A DNA stretch of 64,000 nucleotides from Agarilytica sp045430305 (lineage in GTDB: Bacteria > Pseudomonadota > Gammaproteobacteria > Pseudomonadales > Cellvibrionaceae): positions 434,001-498,000 of the forward strand of contig JAILXW010000002.1 in NCBI GenBank assembly GCA_045430305.1, in the 5' to 3' direction. How positions within the stretch are numbered: position 1 is the stretch's first letter; every line of letters starts with the position of its first letter. The notes beneath the pieces were generated by a model, which saw only the letters and a list, made by a program, of their open reading frames with translations, did not search any database and was not told the DNA's origin. Shown in pieces: positions 41,754-48,926 of this stretch. Made by a program: the position numbers and the translations under genes.

Positions 41754-42803
41754 TTAATGCTCGGGTTTAACATCTACTTCGTCGAGAGAAGCGACGATGC
41801 GCTTGAAACTGTCAAAGCGTTCAGAAGAGATATCGCCATTTTCAAGCGCTTCGAGAATGGCGCATTTCGGTTCGTTGTTGTGTGCACAATCTCTAAATTT
41901 GCAATGCCCTTGATGTTGTTGAAACTCTCGAAAACCTTTTACTACATCGTCTCTCTCTAAATGCCATAAACCGAATTCGCGAATACCCGGCGAGTCTATA
42001 CATTCTCCGCCATTTGGGAAATGAAACAGTTGCGAGTGGGTTGTGGTGTGTCGCCCTTTGGCTTTGGCATCCGACAATTTACCCACTTGAATATCAAGGT
42101 CGGGAATTAGTTGGTTAATGGTAGAAGACTTTCCTACGCCAGATTGGCCGACAAAAATACTGGTTTTGTTTTGGAGTTGCTCGCTTAGGGCTTGAAGGCC
42201 TGTTTCTTGTTTTGCCGAAATAGCTATGCACTGGTAGCCAAGCCCTTTGTATTGGGCTTGCAAAGATTCAAACTCCGCTTGGTTCTCTTCAGAAATTAAA
42301 TCGGTTTTATTGATGAGTAATATGGGTTCAATTTCATTGATTTCGGCCACCACTAAGTAGCGATCAATCAGGTTAGTAAAAAACTCTGGTTTGGGTGCTA
42401 CGGTAATAATAATTTGGTCAACGTTTGCTGCAGCCGGTTTGAGTTTGCCGTAGGAGTCTGGGCGGCTAAGTAGCGAGCGTCGCTCGTGGCACGCCACAAC
42501 AACACCCTGTTGCTTGGCCGAGGCATCGTTTTCGGTTTGAGCCTCTATTTCTGGGTTGATGCACATACGCCAAACAACGCGATCCCCTGTTACTAGCTGT
42601 TTCAGGTTCGCACGAAAAAAGCAGCGCGTAGATTCCTTGGTCGCGCTTTCTACTTCTACCTGGCTGCCGTAATGGGCGATGATGCGGCCTTCCAGTTCTG
42701 GGCCTAAGCTGCTTTCATCGAAATCGATGTTGCGTTCGCGTGAGGCTTGCATTTTGCCCTGAATGCGTCGCGATTGATTGCGTGTTAGTTTTCGCTTGGT
42801 CAT
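41754..42803 (-). CDS. rsgA: Ribosome small subunit-dependent GTPase A
   Basis: RsgA is a circularly permuted GTPase acting late in 30S assembly. The 349 residues contain an N-terminal OB fold (about 40-110), then GTPase motifs in permuted order: LLINKTDL (G4), AISAKQETG (G5), GQSGVGKSST (G1), the G2 region and DSPGIREFG (G3). A C-terminal zinc knuckle (GHCKFRDCAHNNEPKCAILEA) completes it. Start ATG 42803 is divergent from orn. The motAB genes found next to it in P. aeruginosa are absent here. Confidence 0.98.
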   Translation of the reverse strand: MTKRKLTRNQSRRIQGKMQASRERNIDFDESSLGPELEGRIIAHYGSQVEVESATKESTRCFFRANLKQLVTGDRVVWRMCINPEIEAQTENDASAKQQGVVVACHERRSLLSRPDSYGKLKPAAANVDQIIITVAPKPEFFTNLIDRYLVVAEINEIEPILLINKTDLISEENQAEFESLQAQYKGLGYQCIAISAKQETGLQALSEQLQNKTSIFVGQSGVGKSSTINQLIPDLDIQVGKLSDAKAKGRHTTTHSQLFHFPNGGECIDSPGIREFGLWHLERDDVVKGFREFQQHQGHCKFRDCAHNNEPKCAILEALENGDISSERFDSFKRIVASLDEVDVKPEH

Positions 42804-42904
42804 ATAATCAGGAAGTAGTGGGGGTTGGCAGAAAGGTGCGAGGGTGTAGGTTTTGCCTGTTGACGGCTAATTTCATTGCTTGTTCTGTCATTGGATTAAC
42901 TGGG

Positions 42905-42910
42905 TACAAT
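42905..42910 (+). promoter_or_regulatory. Possible -10 box in the rsgA/orn gap
   Basis: TACAAT at 42905-42910 in the sequence GGGTACAATTGTGCGC resembles a -10 hexamer for orn. No strong -35 is seen at 16-18 bp, and the leader to orn would be long (about 115 nt). Confidence 0.3.
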
Positions 42911-43028
42911 TGTGCGCTAAACTTCGAGTATTAAAAAATTCTGCTCAATATTGTGTTTATTGGCCGGGTGCGCCTGTAATATGACGACTAGCTAGCGTAC
43001 ACACTGTGACAGTTTATAGGAATCATGC

Positions 43029-43574
43029 ATGTCTATCAGCGAAAATAACTTAATTTGGATTGATTTGGAAATGACGGGCCTAATCCCGGAACGCGATGTC
43101 ATCATTGAAATTGCCACCATTGTTACAGATCAAAATTTGAACACTTTGGCTGAAGGCCCTGTTATCGCAATTCATCAACCTGATGCTGTGCTTGAGGCAA
43201 TGGATGAGTGGAATACCAAGCAGCACGGTGGTTCTGGTTTGGTAAAACGCATTAAGGAAAGCAAGGTAAGTACCGCTCAGGCCGAGCTTCAAACCATAGA
43301 GTTTTTGAAAAAATGGGTGCCAGCAAATACATCTCCCATATGCGGTAATTCGATTGGTCAGGATCGGCGCTTTCTTGCTCGTTATATGTCTAAGCTTAAC
43401 GACTATTTTCACTATCGAAATTTGGATGTGAGCACGGTGAAAGAGTTGGTCGCTCGCTGGCAGCCAGACTTACTTAAAGGTTTCGATAAAAAAGGCACGC
43501 ATCTCGCGCTCGATGACATTCGTGACTCTATTCGTGAAATGCAATATTACCGTGAGCATTGTTTCAACATTTAA
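43029..43574 (+). CDS. orn: Oligoribonuclease
   Basis: Orn degrades diribonucleotides, including pGpG from c-di-GMP, and is essential in many gammaproteobacteria. The 181-residue protein has all DEDDh residues: IDLEMTGL (D, E), GNSIGQDRRF (D), and HLALDDIRDSI (H, D). Length matches the E. coli enzyme. It is divergent from rsgA. Its presence is relevant here because the window also holds a PilZ protein and a degenerate HD-GYP protein. Confidence 0.98.
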   Translation: MSISENNLIWIDLEMTGLIPERDVIIEIATIVTDQNLNTLAEGPVIAIHQPDAVLEAMDEWNTKQHGGSGLVKRIKESKVSTAQAELQTIEFLKKWVPANTSPICGNSIGQDRRFLARYMSKLNDYFHYRNLDVSTVKELVARWQPDLLKGFDKKGTHLALDDIRDSIREMQYYREHCFNI

Positions 43575-43643
43575 ACGTTTGAATTAGGTTTTTTTACGCG
43601 CTATTCAAGACAATTTTTCTTTTCAAGCTGACTGCATAATCAA

Positions 43644-43673
43644 GCATCGCCTTATAGGGAATTAGGCGAATGC
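43644..43673. repeat. 9-bp hairpin in the gap after orn
   Basis: GCATCGCCT (43644-43652) pairs with AGGCGAATGC (43664-43673) with one bulged A and an 11-nt loop. No T-tract follows, so it is unlikely to be a standard terminator. Confidence 0.45.
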
Positions 43674-43734
43674 TGCGAGTGCGTCATATATTTTTCCGCT
43701 ATTTTTAACCGTATTTTTTATCGCTACGTAGTTT

Positions 43735-43740
43735 TTGACA
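43735..43740 (+). promoter_or_regulatory. Perfect -35 hexamer upstream of the 94-residue gene
   Basis: TTGACA at 43735-43740 lies 112 nt before the ATG at 43853. No clear -10 follows at the right spacing, so the promoter assignment is weak. Confidence 0.3.
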
Positions 43741-43805
43741 ATACCTTATTGTTTGCGAGATCCTCATTCTCCCGGTGCTCATTTACCACCAAAAGAAAAA
43801 TAAAA

Positions 43806-43840
43806 GTGAAGTTCGGGCTCGCCAAGTTCGAGTCGTTCAC
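43806..43840 (+). promoter_or_regulatory. Hairpin ending at the ribosome-binding site of the 94-residue gene
   Basis: GTGAA (43806-43810) pairs with TTCAC (43836-43840) and GGCTCG (43816-43821) with CGAGTC (43829-43834, one G-U). The AGGAG ribosome-binding site starts at the next base, 43841. The structure could influence translation. Confidence 0.45.
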
Positions 43841-43852
43841 AGGAGAATGTGT

Positions 43853-44137
43853 ATGTCGCAATTGAGTCATGTCTCGAAAACACTGAAAGCAGGCAATGCT
43901 ACGCTTGAAAAGCGCAAGGGCCAGCTGGCGGTACCTCTGAACCTAAAAAACCTACTTAGCCAAGAACAGATTGGCTCGGTACAACAGATGGAGCATTTTG
44001 GTTGGCATTTGGCTTTCGTCCGTCGAGACAATAAAAACAAACCCGTTGTCGTGGTTAAAAATGGCAGTGAGCAGAGCTTTGCGCTGCTAGAGCATGATGG
44101 TTCGATTAATACATCCGCACAGCTCGCTGTTCGTTAA
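43853..44137 (+). CDS. Small protein of unknown function, 94 residues
   Basis: The product is not recognised. It is a soluble, moderately basic protein with no signal peptide or membrane segment and no cysteine. The N-terminal third is Lys-rich (SKTLKAGNATLEKRKG); the centre looks like mixed alpha/beta (MEHFGWHLAFVRRDNKNKPVVVVKN), with a GSEQSFALLEHDGSI hairpin. Start ATG 43853 has a strong AGGAG 7 nt upstream, and a hairpin ends right at that site. It stands alone between orn and the convergent queG, whose stop is 8 nt away. The good ribosome-binding site and normal codon use make it a likely real gene. Confidence 0.8.
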   Translation: MSQLSHVSKTLKAGNATLEKRKGQLAVPLNLKNLLSQEQIGSVQQMEHFGWHLAFVRRDNKNKPVVVVKNGSEQSFALLEHDGSINTSAQLAVR

Positions 44138-44145
44138 TGGTGCGA

Positions 44146-45264
44146 TTATTCATCTAACGAACGTTTGATTTTTCGCTTTCTTCTTTTGTTTGTGCGCTCT
44201 TGTTGTGCGATCGCCCAGTGATAGTGTTCACATAACCAATCTTTTTTTGATTGATTTAATCGATTTTGCAGTGCGGCAATAATAGTGCTTGAAGTTGGTG
44301 CATTTCCCAGTCCAATAGACAAATTCCGAAGCCAGTTTTCATAGCCAATACGGCGAATAGGGGAGCCGGCTGTGTTGTTCAAAAATTCATCTTCGGTCCA
44401 CAAAAACAAGGTGAGTAAATCACTGTTGTTCAAATTATGTCGTGGCTGAAAATCATTTTCTTGAGAGAACGACGCATATTTGTTCCAGGGGCAAATGGCT
44501 TGGCAATCGTCACAGCCAAATACGCGGTTGCCCATGGGTTCGCGAAACTTTTCCGGGATCGCGCCCTTATGTTCAATTGTGAGGTAAGAAATACAGCGGC
44601 GGGCGTCTAGCACGTAGGGCCTAGGAAAAGCATCTGTCGGGCACACTTGCATACAGGCTTGGCAATCACCGCATTGATCGTCAACTGTATTTCGGGATAC
44701 AGGAAGAGGGAGGTTAGTAAAAATTTCTCCGAGGAAAAACCAACTGCCAGCATGGGGGTTAATCAATAAGGTGTGCTTGCCGACCCAGCCTAAGCCCGCT
44801 TTTTTTGCCAAAGGGCGTTCCAGTACTGGGGCGCTGTCAACAAAGGCACGCTGATTCTCTACCGAGCCTAAATGCTTGTCTTCACAATACGCTTCAATTT
44901 TTTTAGCTAACTGTGCCAAGCGCTTCCGTATCAGTTTATGGTAGTCACGGCCCAGTGCGTAGCGACTCAAATACGCTTTTTCAGGTGATTTGAGCACTTT
45001 GATCTGCTCACTTTCTGCTGGCAAATAGTCCATTCGTGCGCTAATGATACGGGTGCTGCCGGGAACAAGCTTTTGCGGTGCCAGTCTTAAATCTTTGCGC
45101 TCTTCCATCCAGGCCATAGAGCCGTGGTAGTTGTCATTTAACCATTTTTCTAAATGTACTTTTTCACTGCTCGTGTCCGCTTCAGCAATTCCAACATCCT
45201 GGAAGCCTAGCTCTTTTGCCCAGTCAGAAATTTTGCGTGCCAGCAGTTCGTAATCAGAGTTCAT
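44146..45264 (-). CDS. queG: Epoxyqueuosine reductase
   Basis: QueG carries out the last step of queuosine synthesis, reducing epoxyqueuosine in tRNA with cobalamin and two 4Fe-4S clusters. The 372-residue protein has the family stretch VDSAPVLERPLAKKAGLGWVGKHTLLI, the cluster motifs CGDCQACMQVCPTDAF and GCDDCQAICPWN, and ends in a basic tail (RRKRKIKRS). It is divergent from nnr, as yjeS is from yjeF in E. coli. Confidence 0.97.
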   Translation of the reverse strand: MNSDYELLARKISDWAKELGFQDVGIAEADTSSEKVHLEKWLNDNYHGSMAWMEERKDLRLAPQKLVPGSTRIISARMDYLPAESEQIKVLKSPEKAYLSRYALGRDYHKLIRKRLAQLAKKIEAYCEDKHLGSVENQRAFVDSAPVLERPLAKKAGLGWVGKHTLLINPHAGSWFFLGEIFTNLPLPVSRNTVDDQCGDCQACMQVCPTDAFPRPYVLDARRCISYLTIEHKGAIPEKFREPMGNRVFGCDDCQAICPWNKYASFSQENDFQPRHNLNNSDLLTLFLWTEDEFLNNTAGSPIRRIGYENWLRNLSIGLGNAPTSSTIIAALQNRLNQSKKDWLCEHYHWAIAQQERTNKRRKRKIKRSLDE

Positions 45265-45359
45265 TTACGCATTGTCGTCAGACTTGCACATAAAGGCCAG
45301 CCCAATCTTCTTCTGAAGATGAGCTTGCTGTCTTGCATCGAGCATTTTACAAAGATTAG

Positions 45360-45388
45360 GCGGGCATTTTTCACGTATAATCGCCCGC
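45360..45388 (+). promoter_or_regulatory. nnr promoter: TATAAT flanked by an inverted repeat
   Basis: A perfect -10 hexamer TATAAT (45376-45381) lies 34 nt before the nnr TTG start. It is flanked by GCGGGC (45360-45365) and GCCCGC (45383-45388), a perfect 6-bp inverted repeat. No good -35 was found at 17 bp. The repeat may be an operator or chance. Confidence 0.5.
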
Positions 45389-45415
45389 AATCAAAACTGT
45401 ATTCAGGGTATTCCA

Positions 45416-46900
45416 TTGCATTCTCTCTACACCTGCGAGCAAACGCGCAAAATTGACCAGTTAGCGATCCAAGAAGGCAAGATTCCTGGTGTCGTGTTGA
45501 TGAAGAGAGCGGGGCGTGCCGCCTTTGAATTGATTAAGGGCCGCTGGCCAGGGCGCCGATTAATCGTTTTTTGTGGTGGCGGGAACAATGGTGGTGATGG
45601 TTACATTGTTGCAGCCTTGGCAAAGCAGCAGCATATTGAAGTGGAAGTGTTTTCTACTGTGCCGCTCGATCAGCTATCGGGCGATGCATTAAAGGCAAAA
45701 GACTTTGCCGTTCAAGAAGGTGTTGTGATTCAGGCGGTTGCCGATGCGCAGTTAGATATAGAAAACACCGTGATTGTGGATGGTATTCTCGGTACAGGTT
45801 TTAATGGGGAGCTACGCGATACGCTTCGTGGTATGTGTCAGCGTATCAATCATTCTAAGTCACCTGTTGTGGCATTAGACATTCCCAGCGGTTTAGAGGG
45901 CGATACTGGCCATGCCGATAGCGACGCGATTCGAGCCGAGCTTACGATAACGTTTGTGGGTCGCAAGCGAGGTTTATTTACTGGTCGCGGCCCAGCCCTT
46001 TGTGGCGATATTCAATTCGAAGATTTGGGTATTCCTGCAGAACTCTATCAATCCGTAAGTAGCAGCATCGCCTGTGTGAATCGTATTCAATCTATACCGA
46101 AAAGAGAGGCCGATGCTCATAAGCAAGACAGCGGACATGTATTAGTTATTGGTGGCGAAAGCGGTATGGGTGGCGCTGCGATTCTGGCGGCTGAAGCTGC
46201 GCTTCGATGTGGGGCGGGCCTGGTCAGTTTAGCGACTCGCCCAGAACATGTACCCGCAATCTTAGCACGTATTCCAGAGGTTATGGCCAAAGGTGTGAAT
46301 GCGGGGCCAGAACTCGAACCACTTATACAAAAAGCCGATGTTATTGTGATTGGCCCAGGTCTTGGGCAAAGCGCTTGGTCGCAACAGCTCCTGTATTTTG
46401 CCCTTCAGAGTGGTTTACCAATGGTCGTCGATGCCGATGCCCTCAATATAATCGCGCAAGGCTTGCTTCAAGTAGAAACCCTACCCAATACGGTAATTAC
46501 CCCGCACCCCGGTGAAGCTGCCCGTTTACTTTCATCTAATTCTGCATTTGTTCAAGCGGACCGTTTTGCTAGCGTCACTCGTTTACAGCAAAAATTTGAT
46601 TGCGTTGCTTTGCTAAAAGGCGCCGGAACGCTCGTATGTGATGAACATACAACCAGCATCGCGCAGGTAGGTAATGCCGGTATGGCCGTTGCGGGAATGG
46701 GCGACGTGTTGAGCGGCGTGATCGGCGCGTTACTAGCGCAAGGTTTACCTGTGAACGATGCCGCCATCAACGGTGTATGTTTGCATGGTTTGGCAGGGGA
46801 TCGTGCCGCCCAGGGCGGTACCATAGGCTTGCGTGCTAGCGATTTAATGCCCCACTTACGCAATGTGTTGAATCAAGCTTTAGATACCGCACGGGAATAA
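45416..46900 (+). CDS. nnr: Bifunctional NAD(P)H-hydrate epimerase / ADP-dependent dehydratase
   Basis: Nnr repairs damaged NAD(P)H hydrates. The 494 residues combine an N-terminal epimerase (NnrE/YjeF_N, about 1-215; CGGGNNGGDGYIVAALA, ALDIPSGLEGDTG) and a C-terminal dehydratase of the ribokinase-like fold (about 225-490; VIGGESGMGGAAILA, TPHPGEAARLL, NAGMAVAGMGDVLSGVIGALLAQG). The start is TTG 45416, preceded by AGGG. tsaE follows after 1 nt. The order nnr-tsaE-amiB-mutL-miaA-hfq is conserved in gammaproteobacteria. Confidence 0.96.
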   Translation: MHSLYTCEQTRKIDQLAIQEGKIPGVVLMKRAGRAAFELIKGRWPGRRLIVFCGGGNNGGDGYIVAALAKQQHIEVEVFSTVPLDQLSGDALKAKDFAVQEGVVIQAVADAQLDIENTVIVDGILGTGFNGELRDTLRGMCQRINHSKSPVVALDIPSGLEGDTGHADSDAIRAELTITFVGRKRGLFTGRGPALCGDIQFEDLGIPAELYQSVSSSIACVNRIQSIPKREADAHKQDSGHVLVIGGESGMGGAAILAAEAALRCGAGLVSLATRPEHVPAILARIPEVMAKGVNAGPELEPLIQKADVIVIGPGLGQSAWSQQLLYFALQSGLPMVVDADALNIIAQGLLQVETLPNTVITPHPGEAARLLSSNSAFVQADRFASVTRLQQKFDCVALLKGAGTLVCDEHTTSIAQVGNAGMAVAGMGDVLSGVIGALLAQGLPVNDAAINGVCLHGLAGDRAAQGGTIGLRASDLMPHLRNVLNQALDTARE

Positions 46901-46901
46901 A

Positions 46902-47372
46902 ATGACAGATTCGTGGTCTATCTATTTGGCTGATGCAATCGCCACGGTCGGTGCAGGTGAAGCCTTAGCGAAAACACTTCAGTCGAGGCGTCATGGGCTA
47001 GTCATGTATCTTGAAGGCAGTTTAGGTGCAGGTAAAACGACCTTTAGCCGAGGGGTCTTGCAGGGTTTTGGCCACAATGGCCCGGTGAAAAGCCCCACCT
47101 ATACGTTGGTAGAGCCCTATGATCTAAAGGGGCAAAAACTCTTTCATTTTGATTTGTATCGCCTTGGTGATCCGGAAGAGCTTGAATTTTTAGGTATACG
47201 GGATTATTTTGCGGAACAGTATATATCGCTTATTGAGTGGGCAGAAAAAGGCGAAGGCTACATACCAAAGCCTGACCTTGTACTAAAATTATATGTTGAA
47301 CAGGGCGGAAGAAGACTCTGTGCGACCAGTGAAACGGAACGTGGGGAAAACATATTAGCGGCTTTACTCTAA
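46902..47372 (+). CDS. tsaE: tRNA threonylcarbamoyladenosine biosynthesis ATPase TsaE
   Basis: TsaE is the P-loop ATPase that works with TsaB and TsaD to make t6A at position 37 of ANN-decoding tRNAs. The 156-residue protein shows Walker A GSLGAGKTTFSRG, the SPTYTLVEPY segment, and FHFDLYRLGDPEELEFLG plus LIEWAEKG, all typical of the family. Its ATG lies 1 nt after the nnr stop codon. The stop codon overlaps the possible non-canonical start of the amidase gene. Confidence 0.97.
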   Translation: MTDSWSIYLADAIATVGAGEALAKTLQSRRHGLVMYLEGSLGAGKTTFSRGVLQGFGHNGPVKSPTYTLVEPYDLKGQKLFHFDLYRLGDPEELEFLGIRDYFAEQYISLIEWAEKGEGYIPKPDLVLKLYVEQGGRRLCATSETERGENILAALL

Positions 47373-48724
47373 TTCGCAGCGCTGCATTCGCTTCGACATT
47401 ACGCACCTGTACAACAAAACTCTCCGTATTTTTGTTGCTTATTCTCGCCGCCCAAAATTCTATAGCAGCCTCCATAGAAGGGGTTCGTCTCTGGCGAGCA
47501 CCAGATCATACGCGCTTAGTATTTGACCTTGATGGCCCTGTGGACCACAAGCTATTTGGTCTCAAGCAGCCCGACCGCATAGTGATTGATGTTGATCGTG
47601 GTAAATTCAGCGCAGACACCTCCTCTCTTGATTTTAGCAACACTCCAATAGATAAATTACGTTACGGGAGTCGTAACCAAAAAGATTTGCGCATTGTGCT
47701 CGACATGCTCGATCACACCAAACCACGCAGCTTTATTCTAAAGAAACATGCCGGAAAGCCTGACCGTTTAGTTATCGATATTTATGACAACAAAACAAAG
47801 ACGGTAAAAACAGTAAAAGATGTTCAGCCCAGCAACGATACGCGTCGAGATATTCTCGTTGCCATTGATGCAGGGCACGGTGGTGAAGACCCTGGTTCGA
47901 TTGGGCCGGGCCGTTTGTATGAAAAAGATGTAGTACTCAAAGTCAGTAAATTGCTTAAAGCTGAAATAGATAAAGAGCCGGGATTTTCTGCAAAATTAAT
48001 ACGTGATGGCGATTATTACGTTCAGAATGCGGATCGTCGCGAACGCGCGAGAAAAATGCGTGCGGATTTGTTTGTATCAGTACATGCGGACGGGTTCAAA
48101 GATGCCCGAGCAAAAGGCGCTTCCGTTTTTGCGTTGTCTCGCAGAGGTGCTACCAGCCAAATGGCTAGCATACTTGCATCAAAGGCGAACGAATCGGATT
48201 TGCTTGGCGGCGCTGGTAGTGTAAGTCTGTCGGACAAATCTGACGATCTTGCAAAGGTCTTGGTTGATCTTTCTATGACGGCAAACCTAGCAAACAGCCT
48301 GGATGTGGGTGACCGCGTATTAAAAAATATGGGTGGCTTTACCAAGCTGCATAAAAAACACGTCGAGCAGGCGGCTTTTATAGTGTTGAAGTCGCCCGAT
48401 GTTCCTTCGATATTGGTAGAGACGGGTTTTATCACAAATCCAAAAGAGGCAAAGAAATTAAAGTCTTGGCCGCACCAGCAAAAACTTGCGAAGGCTGTAA
48501 AAGACGGCATAAAAGGTTTCTTTTACGACAATCCACCGCAGGGCAGCTATGTCGCGTGGCGAAAGTCTGGTGGCGGTAAAATTAAATATACGATTGCCAG
48601 TGGTGATACATTGTCGGCTATTGCGCATCGTTACAAAATTAGTGTGAAAGAATTAAAATCTCTCAATCGACTTAGTAACTCTACTATTCGTGTAGGGCAA
48701 GTGCTCACGATTCCTGCTAGTTAG
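47372..48724 (+). CDS. amiB: N-acetylmuramoyl-L-alanine amidase (AMIN-Amidase_3-LysM)
   Basis: AmiB cleaves peptide stems from peptidoglycan during daughter cell separation. The protein has a signal peptide, an AMIN domain (VRLWRAPDHTRLVFDLDGPV), an Amidase_3 domain with zinc ligands (DAGHGGEDPGSIG, LYEKDVVL, FVSVHADGF) and catalytic Glu (ILVETGFITN), and one C-terminal LysM (YTIASGDTLSAIAHRYKIS). The start is uncertain. The frame from 47333 has no ATG or GTG before the signal peptide; TTG 47432 leaves no basic N-region and no ribosome-binding site. An ATT at 47372, overlapping the tsaE stop, would give a full signal peptide (RSAAFASTLRTCTTKLSVFL then LLILAA). Confidence 0.9.
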   Translation: MRSAAFASTLRTCTTKLSVFLLLILAAQNSIAASIEGVRLWRAPDHTRLVFDLDGPVDHKLFGLKQPDRIVIDVDRGKFSADTSSLDFSNTPIDKLRYGSRNQKDLRIVLDMLDHTKPRSFILKKHAGKPDRLVIDIYDNKTKTVKTVKDVQPSNDTRRDILVAIDAGHGGEDPGSIGPGRLYEKDVVLKVSKLLKAEIDKEPGFSAKLIRDGDYYVQNADRRERARKMRADLFVSVHADGFKDARAKGASVFALSRRGATSQMASILASKANESDLLGGAGSVSLSDKSDDLAKVLVDLSMTANLANSLDVGDRVLKNMGGFTKLHKKHVEQAAFIVLKSPDVPSILVETGFITNPKEAKKLKSWPHQQKLAKAVKDGIKGFFYDNPPQGSYVAWRKSGGGKIKYTIASGDTLSAIAHRYKISVKELKSLNRLSNSTIRVGQVLTIPAS

Positions 48725-48775
48725 TTTGTAATATTAAACCGCCAGTTTTGCATGCTCAGGGTTGTCGTGAGCGAT

Positions 48776-48879
48776 GTCTAAGTTTGGGGCTTCGTTTCTA
48801 ATTTTCTATTTATGGATTGTCAGACGAAGCGATAGGAATGTCTTCCCGTATTTTATGAGAAGACACCCCAAGCTTAGAC
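48776..48879 (+). ncRNA. Predicted three-way-junction RNA element between amiB and mutL
   Basis: A 14-bp outer stem joins GTCTAAGTTTGGGG (48776-48789) to CCCCAAGCTTAGAC (48866-48879), with a single G-U pair when read as plus-strand RNA. Inside are two hairpins: CTTCGT (48790-48795) with ACGAAG (48824-48829), and GTCTTC (48840-48845) with GAAGAC (48859-48864). The first hairpin stacks directly on the outer stem and only one A separates the second from it. The element ends 48 nt before mutL. It may be a mutL leader, a processing site, a small RNA or a miniature mobile element. No T-tract follows. Confidence 0.6.
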
Positions 48880-48926
48880 GGTTGAATTTGCATCCGGTGT
48901 ACACATGCTTATAGGTTAGAAATATT

